64,000 bases of DNA, from contig NZ_AOGY02000042.1 of the NCBI RefSeq assembly GCF_000332455.1, positions 1-64,000 of the forward strand, written 5' to 3'. Within the stretch, counting starts at the first letter, position 1. Each line of letters opens with the position of its first letter. Both the position numbers and the translations under genes were made by a program. Shown here one piece after another: positions 15,609-25,490 of the stretch. A model generated the notes under the pieces. The model did not search any database. It was not told the DNA's origin and saw only the letters and a list, made by a program, of their open reading frames with translations. The DNA comes from Leptospira vanthielii serovar Holland str. Waz Holland = ATCC 700522 (GTDB taxonomy: Bacteria > Spirochaetota > Leptospiria > Leptospirales > Leptospiraceae).

Positions 15609-18158
15609 ATGAAACAAGAACCCGTTGGGCTCTTTGAAAAGTATTTTATCATTTGGTTTCGGATTGTTACAGAAAGGATTTGGACCGGAGACAAAAAATT
15701 AAGAAACACTGCCATAGCCATTTTTGCCTTTGGCGTTTTGAATGTTTTTTTACTCACCGGCTCTATCAAAGACTTCTTTCGATTAAAGGAAGCGGCAGTT
15801 TATGACATCCCTTCTACCTTGTATGGACTCACCGACAAAGGGGAATACGAACCCATTGCCGAGTATTATAAATTTTCCCGTATCCCCGTTCGTCTAGAAC
15901 AGCTAAAACCAGAAGAAACCATTCTCTCGCCAGATAACAGACACAAGGTGATCCAGTGTTTTTTATCTACTGAAGATAACTCCTTTTATTCTCACAATGG
16001 AATCGATTTAAAAGGAATTGCTCGTGCCTTTGTGGTAAACCTTATGGCGGGGCGCGTAAAAGAAGGTGCCTCCACCATCACCCAACAAGTAGCACGACTT
16101 AAATTTTTATCAATTGAGAGATCCATCGCAAGGAAAGCTCGGGAAGCATGGCTTGCCTTTTTACTCGAACTTGCTTATCCCAAGGATAAAATTTTAGAAG
16201 TATATTTGAATGAAATTCCTCTAGGACATGGAACGATCGGTGTCGGAGCAGCTTCCAGGTTTTACTTTCGTAAAGAAGTGCAAGATGTGAGTTGGGGGGA
16301 AGCCGCCATCCTTGCCAGTCTCACCACAAGGCCCACCCAGTTCAGTCCAATCGTCAATCCAGTTTCCAGTATGAATAAGGTGCGGGTCGTCTTTCGTAAG
16401 TTAGTCGAAAATGGGAGGATGTCTGTTGCCGATGCCGAAAAAGAATACGCCGCCCTCGAAGAATACTATACCAATCTGAATCGTTCTCCTAATGATTCCG
16501 CTTTTTCTGACAGGCTAAACCGCTTTCCTTATGTTACCGAATACATCAGAAAGAACTTAATTCGTTCCATTGGTTCGGGACGTTTGTACAATGGTGGCCT
16601 TAAAATTTATTCTACCATCCAGATCCGTCACCAAGAAGAAGCAGAAAAAGCCCTACTTCCGGCCCTGCAAAGACAAACTTTAGAATCCAACCAAAGGGCC
16701 TTTCGCAATATCGATGCCTTTGATGATTTGTATGGAAGTGGGTATTCTCTCATTGCCGATCTCTATGATTTGCCTGATTTTAAATTCCATATTTCTCGGA
16801 CAGAACGTACGTTTTCATCCGCTTACCAAGAAGACCTTAGAGATGAATTCTTCGCATTGAATTTGTTAACTGGGGATGATTTTCTTGGAGACCTAATTGA
16901 TAAAAATTATACGACGCAAACCACAAAAGACCACCTCCTTCCAGTAGAAGGTTCTCTGATTGCGATCCGTCCAGAAACCGGATACATCACAGCCATGGTG
17001 GGAGGATCGGGGTTTCGTTCCGACAACCAACAAATCCGTCCCTTCCAAGCCTTCCGCCAACCGGGATCTGCTTTCAAACCCATTCTCTATGCAGCGGCCA
17101 TGGACCATTCGGGTAAAAACCCAGACCCCGAAAAAAATGTTACTCCCGCCACTCTTTTTGCGGACTCTCCTCTCCAATACTTAATGGAAGACGGAGACGA
17201 ATGGGCCCCCGAAAATTATAGCAGTGAGTATTCTGGTTTTATCCTACTGCGCAAAGCCTTGGAACAATCCAAAAATTCCGTGGCCGTTCGCGTTCTGGAA
17301 CAGGTGGGACTTTCTAACCTAATGGAAAGTTTACGAGGACTCTTACAACTTCCCGGTCGAGACATTCCTTATAACTTTAGTGTATCCCTTGGTTCCTTTG
17401 AACTCACTCCTTATGAATTGACAAGGGCCTATGCGGCCTTGGCTTCCGGTGGTAAAACAGTAAATCCAATCTCCGTATTGTATGTGGAAGACAATGCGGG
17501 AAATGTCATCAAAGACTTTCGTAAAGAATTCGATGAAGATGACCGCAAACAAATCATCTCAAGAGAAGCAGCATTTCTCATCACATCAATGATGAAAGAT
17601 GTGGTGGAAGAAGGAACGGGACGCGGGGTTTTGTCGTATGGCCTGAACCGCAAAGCCTACGGAAAAACAGGAACCACAAACAACTTTAGAGATGCTTGGT
17701 TTGTGGGTTACACCCCAGAACTTGTGACTTCGGTTTGGTTTGGGTATGATGTGGGAACGATTTCTCTGGGACGCGGGATGACTGGAGGAAAATTGGCGGC
17801 TCCCGTTTGGGGAAGATTTATGGCCCGCGCCCTCGACCGCGAACCTCATATCGATTTTCCTTGGCTTTCCGAGGTCAAAGTCACCAAAAAGACGGTTTGT
17901 CGTATGTCAGGCAAACTTCCGAGCAGCCAGTGCCACGACCTCTTCGAAGAGTATTTTATCCCACAAACCGCACCAAAAGACATTTGTAACGACCATGGTT
18001 CGTCCTGGAACGTGGCAGAAACCAAACAGGCAGCCTCCACAAACGTAATTCATACAGAAAAGAAAAAGCAAGAAAAAGTAGAAAAACTCACCCCATCCAC
18101 AAAACCACCGAAGAGAAAAAAGTCGGTCTTTAGCGGAGATGAGGAAATCGACTACTAA
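15609..18158 (+). CDS. Class A penicillin-binding protein (PBP1A-like)
   Basis: 849 residues. It has a short cytoplasmic N-terminus and a TM helix near residues 33-55. The GT51 glycosyltransferase domain has EDNSFYSHNGIDLKG and GASTITQQVARL, and the transpeptidase domain has active Ser487 in PGSAFKP, Ser554-Lys-Asn and Lys686-Thr-Gly. It polymerises and crosslinks peptidoglycan in the periplasm. A C-terminal Lys/Pro-rich tail follows. The next genes encode a bactofilin and an M23 peptidase, making a wall-synthesis and shape cluster. The family is certain; the exact mrcA/ponA orthology is not. Confidence 0.92.
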   Translation: MKQEPVGLFEKYFIIWFRIVTERIWTGDKKLRNTAIAIFAFGVLNVFLLTGSIKDFFRLKEAAVYDIPSTLYGLTDKGEYEPIAEYYKFSRIPVRLEQLKPEETILSPDNRHKVIQCFLSTEDNSFYSHNGIDLKGIARAFVVNLMAGRVKEGASTITQQVARLKFLSIERSIARKAREAWLAFLLELAYPKDKILEVYLNEIPLGHGTIGVGAASRFYFRKEVQDVSWGEAAILASLTTRPTQFSPIVNPVSSMNKVRVVFRKLVENGRMSVADAEKEYAALEEYYTNLNRSPNDSAFSDRLNRFPYVTEYIRKNLIRSIGSGRLYNGGLKIYSTIQIRHQEEAEKALLPALQRQTLESNQRAFRNIDAFDDLYGSGYSLIADLYDLPDFKFHISRTERTFSSAYQEDLRDEFFALNLLTGDDFLGDLIDKNYTTQTTKDHLLPVEGSLIAIRPETGYITAMVGGSGFRSDNQQIRPFQAFRQPGSAFKPILYAAAMDHSGKNPDPEKNVTPATLFADSPLQYLMEDGDEWAPENYSSEYSGFILLRKALEQSKNSVAVRVLEQVGLSNLMESLRGLLQLPGRDIPYNFSVSLGSFELTPYELTRAYAALASGGKTVNPISVLYVEDNAGNVIKDFRKEFDEDDRKQIISREAAFLITSMMKDVVEEGTGRGVLSYGLNRKAYGKTGTTNNFRDAWFVGYTPELVTSVWFGYDVGTISLGRGMTGGKLAAPVWGRFMARALDREPHIDFPWLSEVKVTKKTVCRMSGKLPSSQCHDLFEEYFIPQTAPKDICNDHGSSWNVAETKQAASTNVIHTEKKKQEKVEKLTPSTKPPKRKKSVFSGDEEIDY

Positions 18159-18217
18159 AAAGGCTTGTCAAGAAGACCGAAAATTTTGATTCTCACAGAA
18201 GGGGAAAAGGAGCAGGA

Positions 18218-18622
18218 ATGGCAATAGGTAAGGATTCCATCAATAGCGTTATCGGACCAGGGTCGATATTTGAAGGTAAGTTTTATATCGCAGGTTCACT
18301 CAGAATCGATGGAAAATTCGAAGGTGATATCAAAACTGAGGATGCACTCGTTATCGGTGAAACCGGTAAAGTAAAAACCAACATCAGCGCAAGAGAAGTC
18401 ATTGTATCAGGTACCCTCATCGGAAACATCAAAGCCGAAAACGAAGTCAAACTCGAAGGTACAGGACGTATGTTAGGTGATATTACTGCTCCTTACTTAG
18501 AACTTCAAAAAGGTGTAGTAGCAAAAGGAAGTATCACAATCACAGGCGGCCAGAAAAAGGACGTTCGTAAGATTGTGGAAGAATCCTTCGGTGGTATTAA
18601 ATCTTTAGATACCAAGGATTAA
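18218..18622 (+). CDS. Bactofilin (polymer-forming cytoskeletal protein)
   Basis: 134 residues with the bactofilin beta-helix (DUF583): IGPGSIFEGKFYIAGSLRID, then repeated short strands spaced by Gly (GKVKTNISAREVIVSGTLIG). Bactofilins self-assemble without nucleotide, lie at the inner membrane and direct local wall remodelling. The adjacent LysM-M23 peptidase gene starts 18 bases downstream, a pairing widely seen for bactofilins that set cell shape. In Leptospira biflexa a bactofilin is known to influence helical shape. AAAGGAG precedes the ATG. Confidence 0.93.
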   Translation: MAIGKDSINSVIGPGSIFEGKFYIAGSLRIDGKFEGDIKTEDALVIGETGKVKTNISAREVIVSGTLIGNIKAENEVKLEGTGRMLGDITAPYLELQKGVVAKGSITITGGQKKDVRKIVEESFGGIKSLDTKD

Positions 18623-18639
18623 CTAATCCCGATTAACAC

Positions 18640-19764
18640 ATGCTACTTCGATCACCAGAAAAGTCTACGATCGGTAAGCATGTGTTACGCTGGGGAAACG
18701 TAAACGTAATCCAAGTTTCCCCTGGTAAGTATTTTTATAATCTCCAATCACAATCTAGTGTCCTTCACGGAACGATCGATCTCAATCGCAAACGGTATCG
18801 GATCCTTCCCCTTCTCGCTTCTTCTTTTATCTTAGCATTTTTTATCTCAATCATCGTAGACAAACAAACCTACGAAGAAAGTTTGATGGAAAAAGAATTC
18901 CTCAGTATGTCTACCGAGGTGGAAGAAAACGATGTAAAGGACAAGGAAGCAAAACTTGCCGATGCCAAATACCTCCAAGAAACAGAAGATAAAAAAATGG
19001 CCATCCTGCGTTCCGCCGATTTGGATGCCCTGGCGGAAAACAAAAACAAAAAATTAAAAGTCACTCAGTACAAAGTCAAAAAGAACGAAACCCTATCTGA
19101 CATTGCACGCCGGTTTAAAGTTTCTGCAGAATCCATCGCAGGAAGTTCTGGAATTAACCCAGAAGTATCCATCCTCCCTGGACAAATTTTAAACATTCCC
19201 AACAAACAAGGGCTAGTCTATAAGTTAAAAAAAGGGGATACCCTTGCCAAAGTAGCCGACTACTACAAAGTCAAAATCGATGATATTTATTCTGAAAACC
19301 AATTAGAAGATTACGATTTATTTAAATCCGGGCAAAAGGTATTCCTTCCTGGAGCTGTGATACCTGACACAGGGCCTGTATGGCGAATCCCCGTGGTATC
19401 CAAAGTCATCACTTCTGGTTGGGGGACACGTTCGTATCCTCAATACAAATTCCATATGGCTCTTGACTTACGTGCCAATTACGAATCGGTTTATGCCGCA
19501 AGGAAAGGAAAAGTAACCTATTCCGGCTGGATGGGTGGGTATGGAAATGCAATCATTCTCACTCATGATGACAGTTACCAAACTTTGTATGCCCACAATT
19601 CCAAACTTTTTGTGAAAGAGGGGGATTATGTGAGTGCCGGTAAAGTCATCTCTCGTTCTGGTTGCACTGGCTATTGTTTTGGACCCCACCTCCACTTCGA
19701 AGTCATCAAAGATGGAAAAAACGTAAACCCAACCAAAATCATCAAAGGCTTTTCTTACAAATAA
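18640..19764 (+). CDS. Membrane-anchored LysM/M23 peptidase
   Basis: 374 residues: a cytoplasmic N-terminus of about 52 residues, one TM helix (ILPLLASSFILAFFISIIV), a coiled region, two LysM repeats (YKVKKNETLSDIARRFKVSA; VYKLKKGDTLAKVADYYKV) and a C-terminal M23 LytM domain. The zinc ligands are visible in HMALDLRA and HLHFEV. It should cut peptide crosslinks in the periplasm, or act as a scaffold if inactive. The long cytoplasmic segment could contact the bactofilin encoded just upstream, which would localise the hydrolase; that is inference from the gene pair. Confidence 0.9.
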   Translation: MLLRSPEKSTIGKHVLRWGNVNVIQVSPGKYFYNLQSQSSVLHGTIDLNRKRYRILPLLASSFILAFFISIIVDKQTYEESLMEKEFLSMSTEVEENDVKDKEAKLADAKYLQETEDKKMAILRSADLDALAENKNKKLKVTQYKVKKNETLSDIARRFKVSAESIAGSSGINPEVSILPGQILNIPNKQGLVYKLKKGDTLAKVADYYKVKIDDIYSENQLEDYDLFKSGQKVFLPGAVIPDTGPVWRIPVVSKVITSGWGTRSYPQYKFHMALDLRANYESVYAARKGKVTYSGWMGGYGNAIILTHDDSYQTLYAHNSKLFVKEGDYVSAGKVISRSGCTGYCFGPHLHFEVIKDGKNVNPTKIIKGFSYK

Positions 19765-19787
19765 TCAGAATTTATTAAAATAATCCT

Positions 19788-20891
19788 ATGAACAAAAACA
19801 AACAAACCATAAAACATTCAATTTCACTAATATACTTATTAGTATTTACTCATTTATTTTTCGCCTGCAGTCCAAAAATTGGAGAACAAATCAACAAACG
19901 AATTGTTGATCCATTCGATGAAACAAAAATTCTAAATGTTCACTTTGTCACTTCGCGCCGAGAAATGACCGTGAAAGACAATTGTGATCCGCAAAGTTTT
20001 GGATTCATCACCGACATCAATCCTCATTACGGAATTTGTTTGGTGAACATCCCTTCGAAACATATCATTGGTGATATCTCACTGGACAATGCCCAAGACA
20101 AAAACCAATTCTTTCAATTCAAAGGCCGCATCAACACTGACGATAAAGAATTTTTAACCAAAATCAAATCCTCTGCTTCGGATGAAGTTTTAGTTTTTGT
20201 ACATGGATTCAATGTTAATTTTGATGAAGCAGTGCTTCGTGCAGGACAGATCAAATATGATCTAAAGTTTCCAGGAGAAGTGGTGGTATATTCTTGGCCG
20301 GCCGGTGCTGATGCGGGAATCTTATCCCAAGTGATGGTGAAATCCACTTACGACCTAAACTTCACGGAAGCAAAAATCAACAGAGAACCATTTGCAAAAT
20401 TTCTCTCAGACATCACGGGACTTGGAAAAAAAGTCCATTTAGTGGTTCACAGTATGGGCCACCAAGTGGTATTACCATCGGTGGCAACGCTCGCCAAACA
20501 AGGCAAAAAAAAATTCTTATCCGAACTGATCCTCAATGCTCCCGACTTTGATAAAAATGAATTTGAACAGATCTTAAGCGACCTAACCAATTCCTCCGAA
20601 CGAATCACTCTCTACTGTTCTCCTGGAGATAATGCCCTTGTTGCCTCCCAAAAAGTGAATGGAGCCGCACGAGCTGGAATGTGTTTTAAGTATTCCGGAG
20701 TCGATGTAATCAATGTGAATGAAGTGGATGATCCAGTCTTTGGTGTGGGTGGACTTGGGCATGGATATTATTCCTCCCGGCCTATCCTCACAGACATCTA
20801 TCAAGTGTTACTTGGTGTGTCTGTAGAAAGAAGACTTTTTATCCGAAAGTCTGGACCTAAAAACGGAGAAAATTTTGTCCTTAGAAAATAA
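19788..20891 (+). CDS. Alpha/beta hydrolase lipoprotein (DUF900)
   Basis: 367 residues with a lipoprotein-type signal (LVFTHLFFAC) and a DUF900 alpha/beta-hydrolase fold: VFVHGFNVNFDEA as oxyanion region, VVYSWPAG, and nucleophile Ser in VHSMGHQV. A late GLGHGYY may supply the catalytic His. It is a predicted envelope-anchored esterase or lipase of unknown substrate. It follows the M23 gene by 23 bases and may share its transcript; a possible terminator follows at 20912. Family certain, reaction not. Confidence 0.85.
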   Translation: MNKNKQTIKHSISLIYLLVFTHLFFACSPKIGEQINKRIVDPFDETKILNVHFVTSRREMTVKDNCDPQSFGFITDINPHYGICLVNIPSKHIIGDISLDNAQDKNQFFQFKGRINTDDKEFLTKIKSSASDEVLVFVHGFNVNFDEAVLRAGQIKYDLKFPGEVVVYSWPAGADAGILSQVMVKSTYDLNFTEAKINREPFAKFLSDITGLGKKVHLVVHSMGHQVVLPSVATLAKQGKKKFLSELILNAPDFDKNEFEQILSDLTNSSERITLYCSPGDNALVASQKVNGAARAGMCFKYSGVDVINVNEVDDPVFGVGGLGHGYYSSRPILTDIYQVLLGVSVERRLFIRKSGPKNGENFVLRK

Positions 20892-20911
20892 CTAAGGCAC
20901 AAGTAGATCTT

Positions 20912-20940
20912 CTCCTTTCAGGAGGGTACGGTTTTTTTTT
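20912..20940 (+). terminator. Weak intrinsic terminator after the hydrolase gene
   Basis: CTCCT (20912-20916) pairs with AGGAG (20920-20924) over a 3-base loop, and a run of nine T lies at 20932-20940. The U-tract is clear, but the stem is short and 7 bases separate the stem from it, so efficiency is uncertain. Confidence 0.45.
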
Positions 20941-21058
20941 GTGGGACTTTTTCTGCCAATAGAGAGGAAAGGAAAATTTGCAAAAATAAAACCCAAACTA
21001 TTTTTTCATCCGATAATCCTTGCCTTTTTCAAAATGGCTTTTAGAATTTTTCTAATTT

Positions 21059-21832
21059 ATGGATTCTAAAAGAAAAGGAAGTCTTTTTTATTTTGGAGAG
21101 CGAATTCTCCTAGGAACGGATGGGATAGTCACCGAACCGCACTCTCACTATGCAGTTTCTATCTTAGTGTCTCTGCGTGGTTCCTTTCATTTATACACCA
21201 AATCCAATACGGTAATCGAATCAGAAGGTATCATCATCCCCCCAAATTATTACCACAGATTGGATGGAGCCAATTCAGAAATGGTCATCATCCAACTGGA
21301 TCCCAAATCTGAGGAATACAAACGAATTCAAATGGACCAGTCTCCTAAAACAATAGATGAAGAAACCAGATCGAAAATCCAAAAGATCGCCAATCCATTA
21401 TTTGGTGAACCAATGACCTGTGATTCTGCAAGGTCCCTCTACAACCAAATTCTTTCTCTCCTTGGTTCAGAAACTATTTCCAAAAAATACGATAACCGAA
21501 TTGAGATGGCAGTCCAAAGAATCAAAGAAAAAATTCCAAACCCAGTGACTTTGCTTGAACTTTCAGAAATTTCAGGGATCTCTACGGATCGGTTTATGCA
21601 TTTGTTTAAAGATAATATGGGAATTCCTCTCAGGCAATATTTGTTATGGCAACGCCTTCATATTGCCGCAAAACTATTGCAAGGTGGCGAAAACCTCACA
21701 ACTGCTTCTCATGCTGCCGGTTTTAGCGACCAGGCACATCTCTCTCGAACTTTTAAAAAGATGTTTGGAGTGAAACCATCCCTATTTTTAGGAGGTCAGT
21801 CCCTCAGTAAGGTATGTTTTTGTGAGGATTGA
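21059..21832 (+). CDS. AraC-family transcriptional regulator with cupin sensor
   Basis: 257 residues: an N-terminal cupin-like sensor (PHSHYAVSILVSLRGSFHLY, with His pair) and a C-terminal double HTH (ELSEISGISTDRFMHLFKD ... HAAGFSDQAHLSRTFKKMFG) with the AraC signature. The cupin part suggests a small-ligand sensor. No adjacent target operon is obvious: the neighbour is a convergent DUF962 gene. The start at 21059 follows an A/T-rich leader. Confidence 0.9.
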   Translation: MDSKRKGSLFYFGERILLGTDGIVTEPHSHYAVSILVSLRGSFHLYTKSNTVIESEGIIIPPNYYHRLDGANSEMVIIQLDPKSEEYKRIQMDQSPKTIDEETRSKIQKIANPLFGEPMTCDSARSLYNQILSLLGSETISKKYDNRIEMAVQRIKEKIPNPVTLLELSEISGISTDRFMHLFKDNMGIPLRQYLLWQRLHIAAKLLQGGENLTTASHAAGFSDQAHLSRTFKKMFGVKPSLFLGGQSLSKVCFCED

Positions 21833-21842
21833 TATCTAGGTT

Positions 21843-21884
21843 CAAACAGAAGCCAAACCAACTATAGGAAGTGGCCTCTGTTTG
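21843..21884. terminator. Inverted repeat between convergent genes, possible bidirectional terminator
   Basis: CAAACAGAAGCC (21843-21854) pairs with GGCCTCTGTTTG (21873-21884) with one mismatch. It lies just after the AraC stop and before the end of the convergent DUF962 gene. There is no strong U-tract in either direction, so the terminator role is tentative. Confidence 0.4.
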
Positions 21885-21970
21885 ATCATATAAAAATAGT
21901 CAGAAGGATCGTAAAACTAGTTATCTGAGGAAATTAAATCCATACGATTTGACAATCCTTACAAAATTAA

Positions 21971-22579
21971 TTAGGCAGCTTTATGGGAGAAGTCTTTCCA
22001 AACCCCTTTAGCTTTGAGTTCGTTATCCACTGCCGCTTTTAAGTCCAATCGATATCCCAACTCAAAGAAAACATCTGCTACCACAAATAACGGTGCGGAT
22101 ACTAAAGCTTGGAATAAATTGTCAAAGAGAGCCGGTCTACTTTTTTCGAAAATAAAATGTCCATAGAACTGTGCTCCCCATCCGATCACTTGGCCAAGGC
22201 CAAAAATGGTCCAAGCTGTGGTTGCCGGTAGTTGTGCGGTAATCCACTCTGAGGTGACAAATAGTCCCCCAAAAACGAGAGTCGCTACAAAGGCAAATAA
22301 AACATCCAAAGTATAATAGTAACCAAGCACCGCTAAAGTAAATACAAGGGATGCAGACACATGAAAGCCATTGTATTCAAAAAGACTAAAACGGCTAAGG
22401 ACAACAAACAAAGTGAAGGTGATTGTCGGAACACCAAGCACATGAATCAATACATTACGTTTTTCCTGGTGGTAAGCAGAATAAAACGCCATTTCTTTTG
22501 CAAATCTCAAAGGAGACCTCCGGGTGTAAAGATCCATACTACCAGAAACTGAGTTGTCTGACTTGAACGAACCTGTCAT
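21971..22579 (-). CDS. DUF962/Mpo1-like membrane protein
   Basis: 202 residues with the family start EMAFYSAYHQEKRNVLIHVLGVP, including the conserved His residues, and four or five hydrophobic helices. Yeast Mpo1 is a membrane Fe(II)-dependent dioxygenase in fatty-acid alpha-oxidation; bacterial members are mostly unstudied, so the reaction here is only suggested. The start lies 12 bases after the malQ stop on the same strand, so it may be the last gene of the fba-malQ transcript. Confidence 0.75.
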   Translation of the reverse strand: MTGSFKSDNSVSGSMDLYTRRSPLRFAKEMAFYSAYHQEKRNVLIHVLGVPTITFTLFVVLSRFSLFEYNGFHVSASLVFTLAVLGYYYTLDVLFAFVATLVFGGLFVTSEWITAQLPATTAWTIFGLGQVIGWGAQFYGHFIFEKSRPALFDNLFQALVSAPLFVVADVFFELGYRLDLKAAVDNELKAKGVWKDFSHKAA

Positions 22580-22591
22580 AGAGCTAAAAAA

Positions 22592-24316
22592 TTAAGAATT
22601 TCTTTCGGACTCGATGGTGAGCTTTCGAAGGGTAAAGTTACGCTGAAAATCAGAAATAAAATCTTCGATGAGAATGGGGAACCGGTAGGTCCAATTGGAG
22701 TGGTCTGCTGTTCCAGGTAGGTTGATTCGATGTTTTTCGGGATTTTTCAAAACATCAGGAACACCAAGGGCCAAATCTTGGAAAAGTTGGATGGAAAAAA
22801 GGCTACTCGTTTGGAATACAAATTCGAGAAGCCCAACAAGTGTCTCTTCCTCGGATTCGGGTCTTGGTTTTCCTAAGCGGTCAAAGAAAAATTGAAGTTT
22901 GGATTCCAGATCTCCTTCGTTTTTCCACCAATCCATCACCAAACTCGTGTCATGTGTCGATAATACAGAAATAGCGTTTTCTCTATACAATTCTTCTGGA
23001 ATGAACTCACCCGTAGTAAAGGATCTAGTCCAACGAACTACATCGATTCCAATCATTTGTCGTTCAAACAAAGAATCGCGGATAAAACCAGGAACAGAAC
23101 CCAAATCTTCCGCACAAGGAATCATTGAGGAGAAGGATTCAAAGATCTCCAAAATTTTTTCCCCAGCTTCCTTCCAATGTTTTTCTTCTTCTTGGATATG
23201 AAGCTCTGATAAAGGAAATAGTTTTGCCTTTGTCTCTTCCTCCAAATCCTGGTAGGAACTTTCTTTCCAAAAATCCCAATAGAAGATATAATGATCGGGG
23301 ATAAATTCGTGAATGAGACCTAAAGATTCAAATTGTTTGGGATCTAACCCTTCTTTAATAAATTCCTCTTTTGCGATTCCAAATTGAGGATGAAACCAAC
23401 CATGGAGAGCCGTTGTATCATCCTTAGGGATGGACCAAATTCGATACATTCCAATCACATGATCAATGCGGTAGAGATGAAAAAAGTGTTCTAAATAAGA
23501 CAAACGATCCTTCCACCAAGAATAGTTTGTTTTTTCCAAAACTTCCCAATTCAAAACAGGGAATCCCCAAGTTTGACCGGTTTTAGAAAAATCATCGGGT
23601 GGTGCCCCTGCTTGCAGGTCCATAATAAAAAACTCAGGATGTTCCCATACATCACAAGAATTTCTAGAAGTAAGGATAGGCATATCTCCCTTCAAATACA
23701 CACCCATATCTTCAAAGTGGACTTTTACTTCAGATAACTGATCATAGGCGATCTTTTGCAAATATACCCAAAAGAGAGCTTCTTCTCTTCGATTGGAAAA
23801 AATATATTCTTTAGCCCCGTTTGGATCCTGGTATTCTTTAGGCCATTCCCACCAACCCTTCCCCTCGAACTCTTCATACAGCAGTCGAAAGGCAGCATAA
23901 GAATAACACCATGGGTGTTCTTCCAAAAAGTATGTAGCAGCCTTTGTGGCTTCTTTTTGGTTTTCCGTATAAAATTTACGGAGGATCTCTAATTTCAAAT
24001 TCCGAATGCGAAGGGGATGGTTTTCTAAAAACTTTATCTCACGTTTGCGAGATTTACGATTTAGATTTAATTTATGTAAGGATATATAAAGTGGATCGAT
24101 GGCAAAGGCAGAGATGGCACTATAAGGAGAGTACCCGAATCCTGTATCATTTAAGGGTAATAATTGAATGATGCTAAAACCTACATCCTTTGCCCAATCG
24201 CAAAGAGGATATAGACTATAAATGTCTCCACATTCGAAAGAATGTTCAGAAACAATAGAGGGCAGAGATACGAGTACCCCTGCCCTTCTCCTTTTTACCT
24301 TTCGAAAAGATCCCAA
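22592..24316 (-). CDS. malQ: 4-alpha-glucanotransferase (GH77)
   Basis: 574 residues of the GH77 family: SLPSIVSEHSFECGDIYS near the start, GFGYSPYSAISAFAIDPLYI, the nucleophile region YRIDHVIGMYRIW, the acid/base segment CAEDLGSVPG and LSTHDTSLVMDWW. It disproportionates maltodextrins and alpha-glucans, normally in glycogen or maltodextrin metabolism. The start is a TTG at 24316, five bases after the aldolase stop, implying one operon with fba. The start choice is uncertain, as no strong ribosome binding site is seen. Confidence 0.9.
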   Translation of the reverse strand: MGSFRKVKRRRAGVLVSLPSIVSEHSFECGDIYSLYPLCDWAKDVGFSIIQLLPLNDTGFGYSPYSAISAFAIDPLYISLHKLNLNRKSRKREIKFLENHPLRIRNLKLEILRKFYTENQKEATKAATYFLEEHPWCYSYAAFRLLYEEFEGKGWWEWPKEYQDPNGAKEYIFSNRREEALFWVYLQKIAYDQLSEVKVHFEDMGVYLKGDMPILTSRNSCDVWEHPEFFIMDLQAGAPPDDFSKTGQTWGFPVLNWEVLEKTNYSWWKDRLSYLEHFFHLYRIDHVIGMYRIWSIPKDDTTALHGWFHPQFGIAKEEFIKEGLDPKQFESLGLIHEFIPDHYIFYWDFWKESSYQDLEEETKAKLFPLSELHIQEEEKHWKEAGEKILEIFESFSSMIPCAEDLGSVPGFIRDSLFERQMIGIDVVRWTRSFTTGEFIPEELYRENAISVLSTHDTSLVMDWWKNEGDLESKLQFFFDRLGKPRPESEEETLVGLLEFVFQTSSLFSIQLFQDLALGVPDVLKNPEKHRINLPGTADHSNWTYRFPILIEDFISDFQRNFTLRKLTIESERNS

Positions 24317-24321
24317 GTCTT

Positions 24322-25386
24322 TTATGCGACTGTGATTTCTTTCGATAGGTATACGTCTTGAATGGCGTTGAGTAGAGCGACACCTTCCTTCATCGGTTTT
24401 TGGAAAGCCTTTCTACCAGAGATGAGTCCCATTCCGCCAGCACGTTTGTTGATCACGGCTGTTTTTAAAGCGTCCTGTAAATCATTTTCTCCAGAAGCTC
24501 CACCGGAATTGATAAGTCCCGCCCTTCCCATATAACAATTGGCTACTTGGTAACGAGTGAGATCAATCGGGTGGTCAGAAGTGAGGTCGGAATAGATACG
24601 TTTATCTGTTTTACCATAAGAAGATTCTTGGTTTAACACATTGTATCCACCGTTGTTCTCAGGTAACTTTTGTTTGATGATGTCCGCTTGAATGGTGACA
24701 CCTAAGTGGTTTGCTTGTCCTGTTAAGTCAGCTGAAACATGGTAGTCTTTGTCTTTTTTGAACGCATTGTTTCTGACATAACACCAAAGAATCGTTGCCA
24801 TTCCGAGTTCATGTGCCATTTGAAAGATTTTGGAAATCTCTACAATCTCACGACCGGAATCAGCGGAACCAAAATAAATGGTCGCACCCACGGCAACACA
24901 ACCTTGGTCATAGGCTTGTTTTACCGTTGCAAACAAAATTTGTTCACTTTTGTTTGGGTAGGTGAGAAGTTCATTGTGGTTGATTTTCAAAATGAAAGGA
25001 ATTTTGTGAGCATACTTTCTTGCAACCGATCCAAGAACACCGAGAGTTGTAGCAACACCGTTACAACCACCTTCGATTGCCAATTTAATGATGTTTTCGC
25101 CATCAAAGTAAATGGGGTTTTTTGCAAATGAGGCACCAGCGGAGTGTTCAATTCCTTGGTCCACCGGAAGAATGGAAACATAACCAGTTCCACCAAGGCG
25201 GCCACTTCCGAGAAGGGTTTGGATGCTACGAAGAACAGGTACAGACCTGTCTGTGGGAGCAAAAATTCTATCTACCCAGTCAGAGCCAGGTACGTGGATT
25301 AGTTCTTTAGCGATTTTTGGCGATTTGAATCCAAGAAGGGATTCCGCATCGTTTCCAAGATGTTTCGAGATTTCGTCGAAGTTCAA
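24322..25386 (-). CDS. Class I (DhnA-type) fructose-bisphosphate aldolase
   Basis: About 354 residues of the DhnA/FbaB-type aldolase: [33 protein letters not shown] with the Schiff-base-type Lys region, and [12 protein letters not shown] near the phosphate site. It splits fructose 1,6-bisphosphate in glycolysis and gluconeogenesis. I choose TTG at 25386 ([10 protein letters not shown]) because AGGAG stands at 25394-25398, 7 bases upstream; an in-frame TTG at 25425 has no such site. The gene is divergent from a two-component system and upstream of malQ. Confidence 0.88.
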   Translation of the reverse strand: MNFDEISKHLGNDAESLLGFKSPKIAKELIHVPGSDWVDRIFAPTDRSVPVLRSIQTLLGSGRLGGTGYVSILPVDQGIEHSAGASFAKNPIYFDGENIIKLAIEGGCNGVATTLGVLGSVARKYAHKIPFILKINHNELLTYPNKSEQILFATVKQAYDQGCVAVGATIYFGSADSGREIVEISKIFQMAHELGMATILWCYVRNNAFKKDKDYHVSADLTGQANHLGVTIQADIIKQKLPENNGGYNVLNQESSYGKTDKRIYSDLTSDHPIDLTRYQVANCYMGRAGLINSGGASGENDLQDALKTAVINKRAGGMGLISGRKAFQKPMKEGVALLNAIQDVYLSKEITVA

Positions 25387-25490
25387 AGTTGTTCTCCTAA
25401 AAAATAAATTCTCGGGTTCTTCCAATGTGACAACATCTTTTTTTGCTCGTCGTCTATCTGTCGGGCCTTAACTTGAATTGAGAGGCAAAT

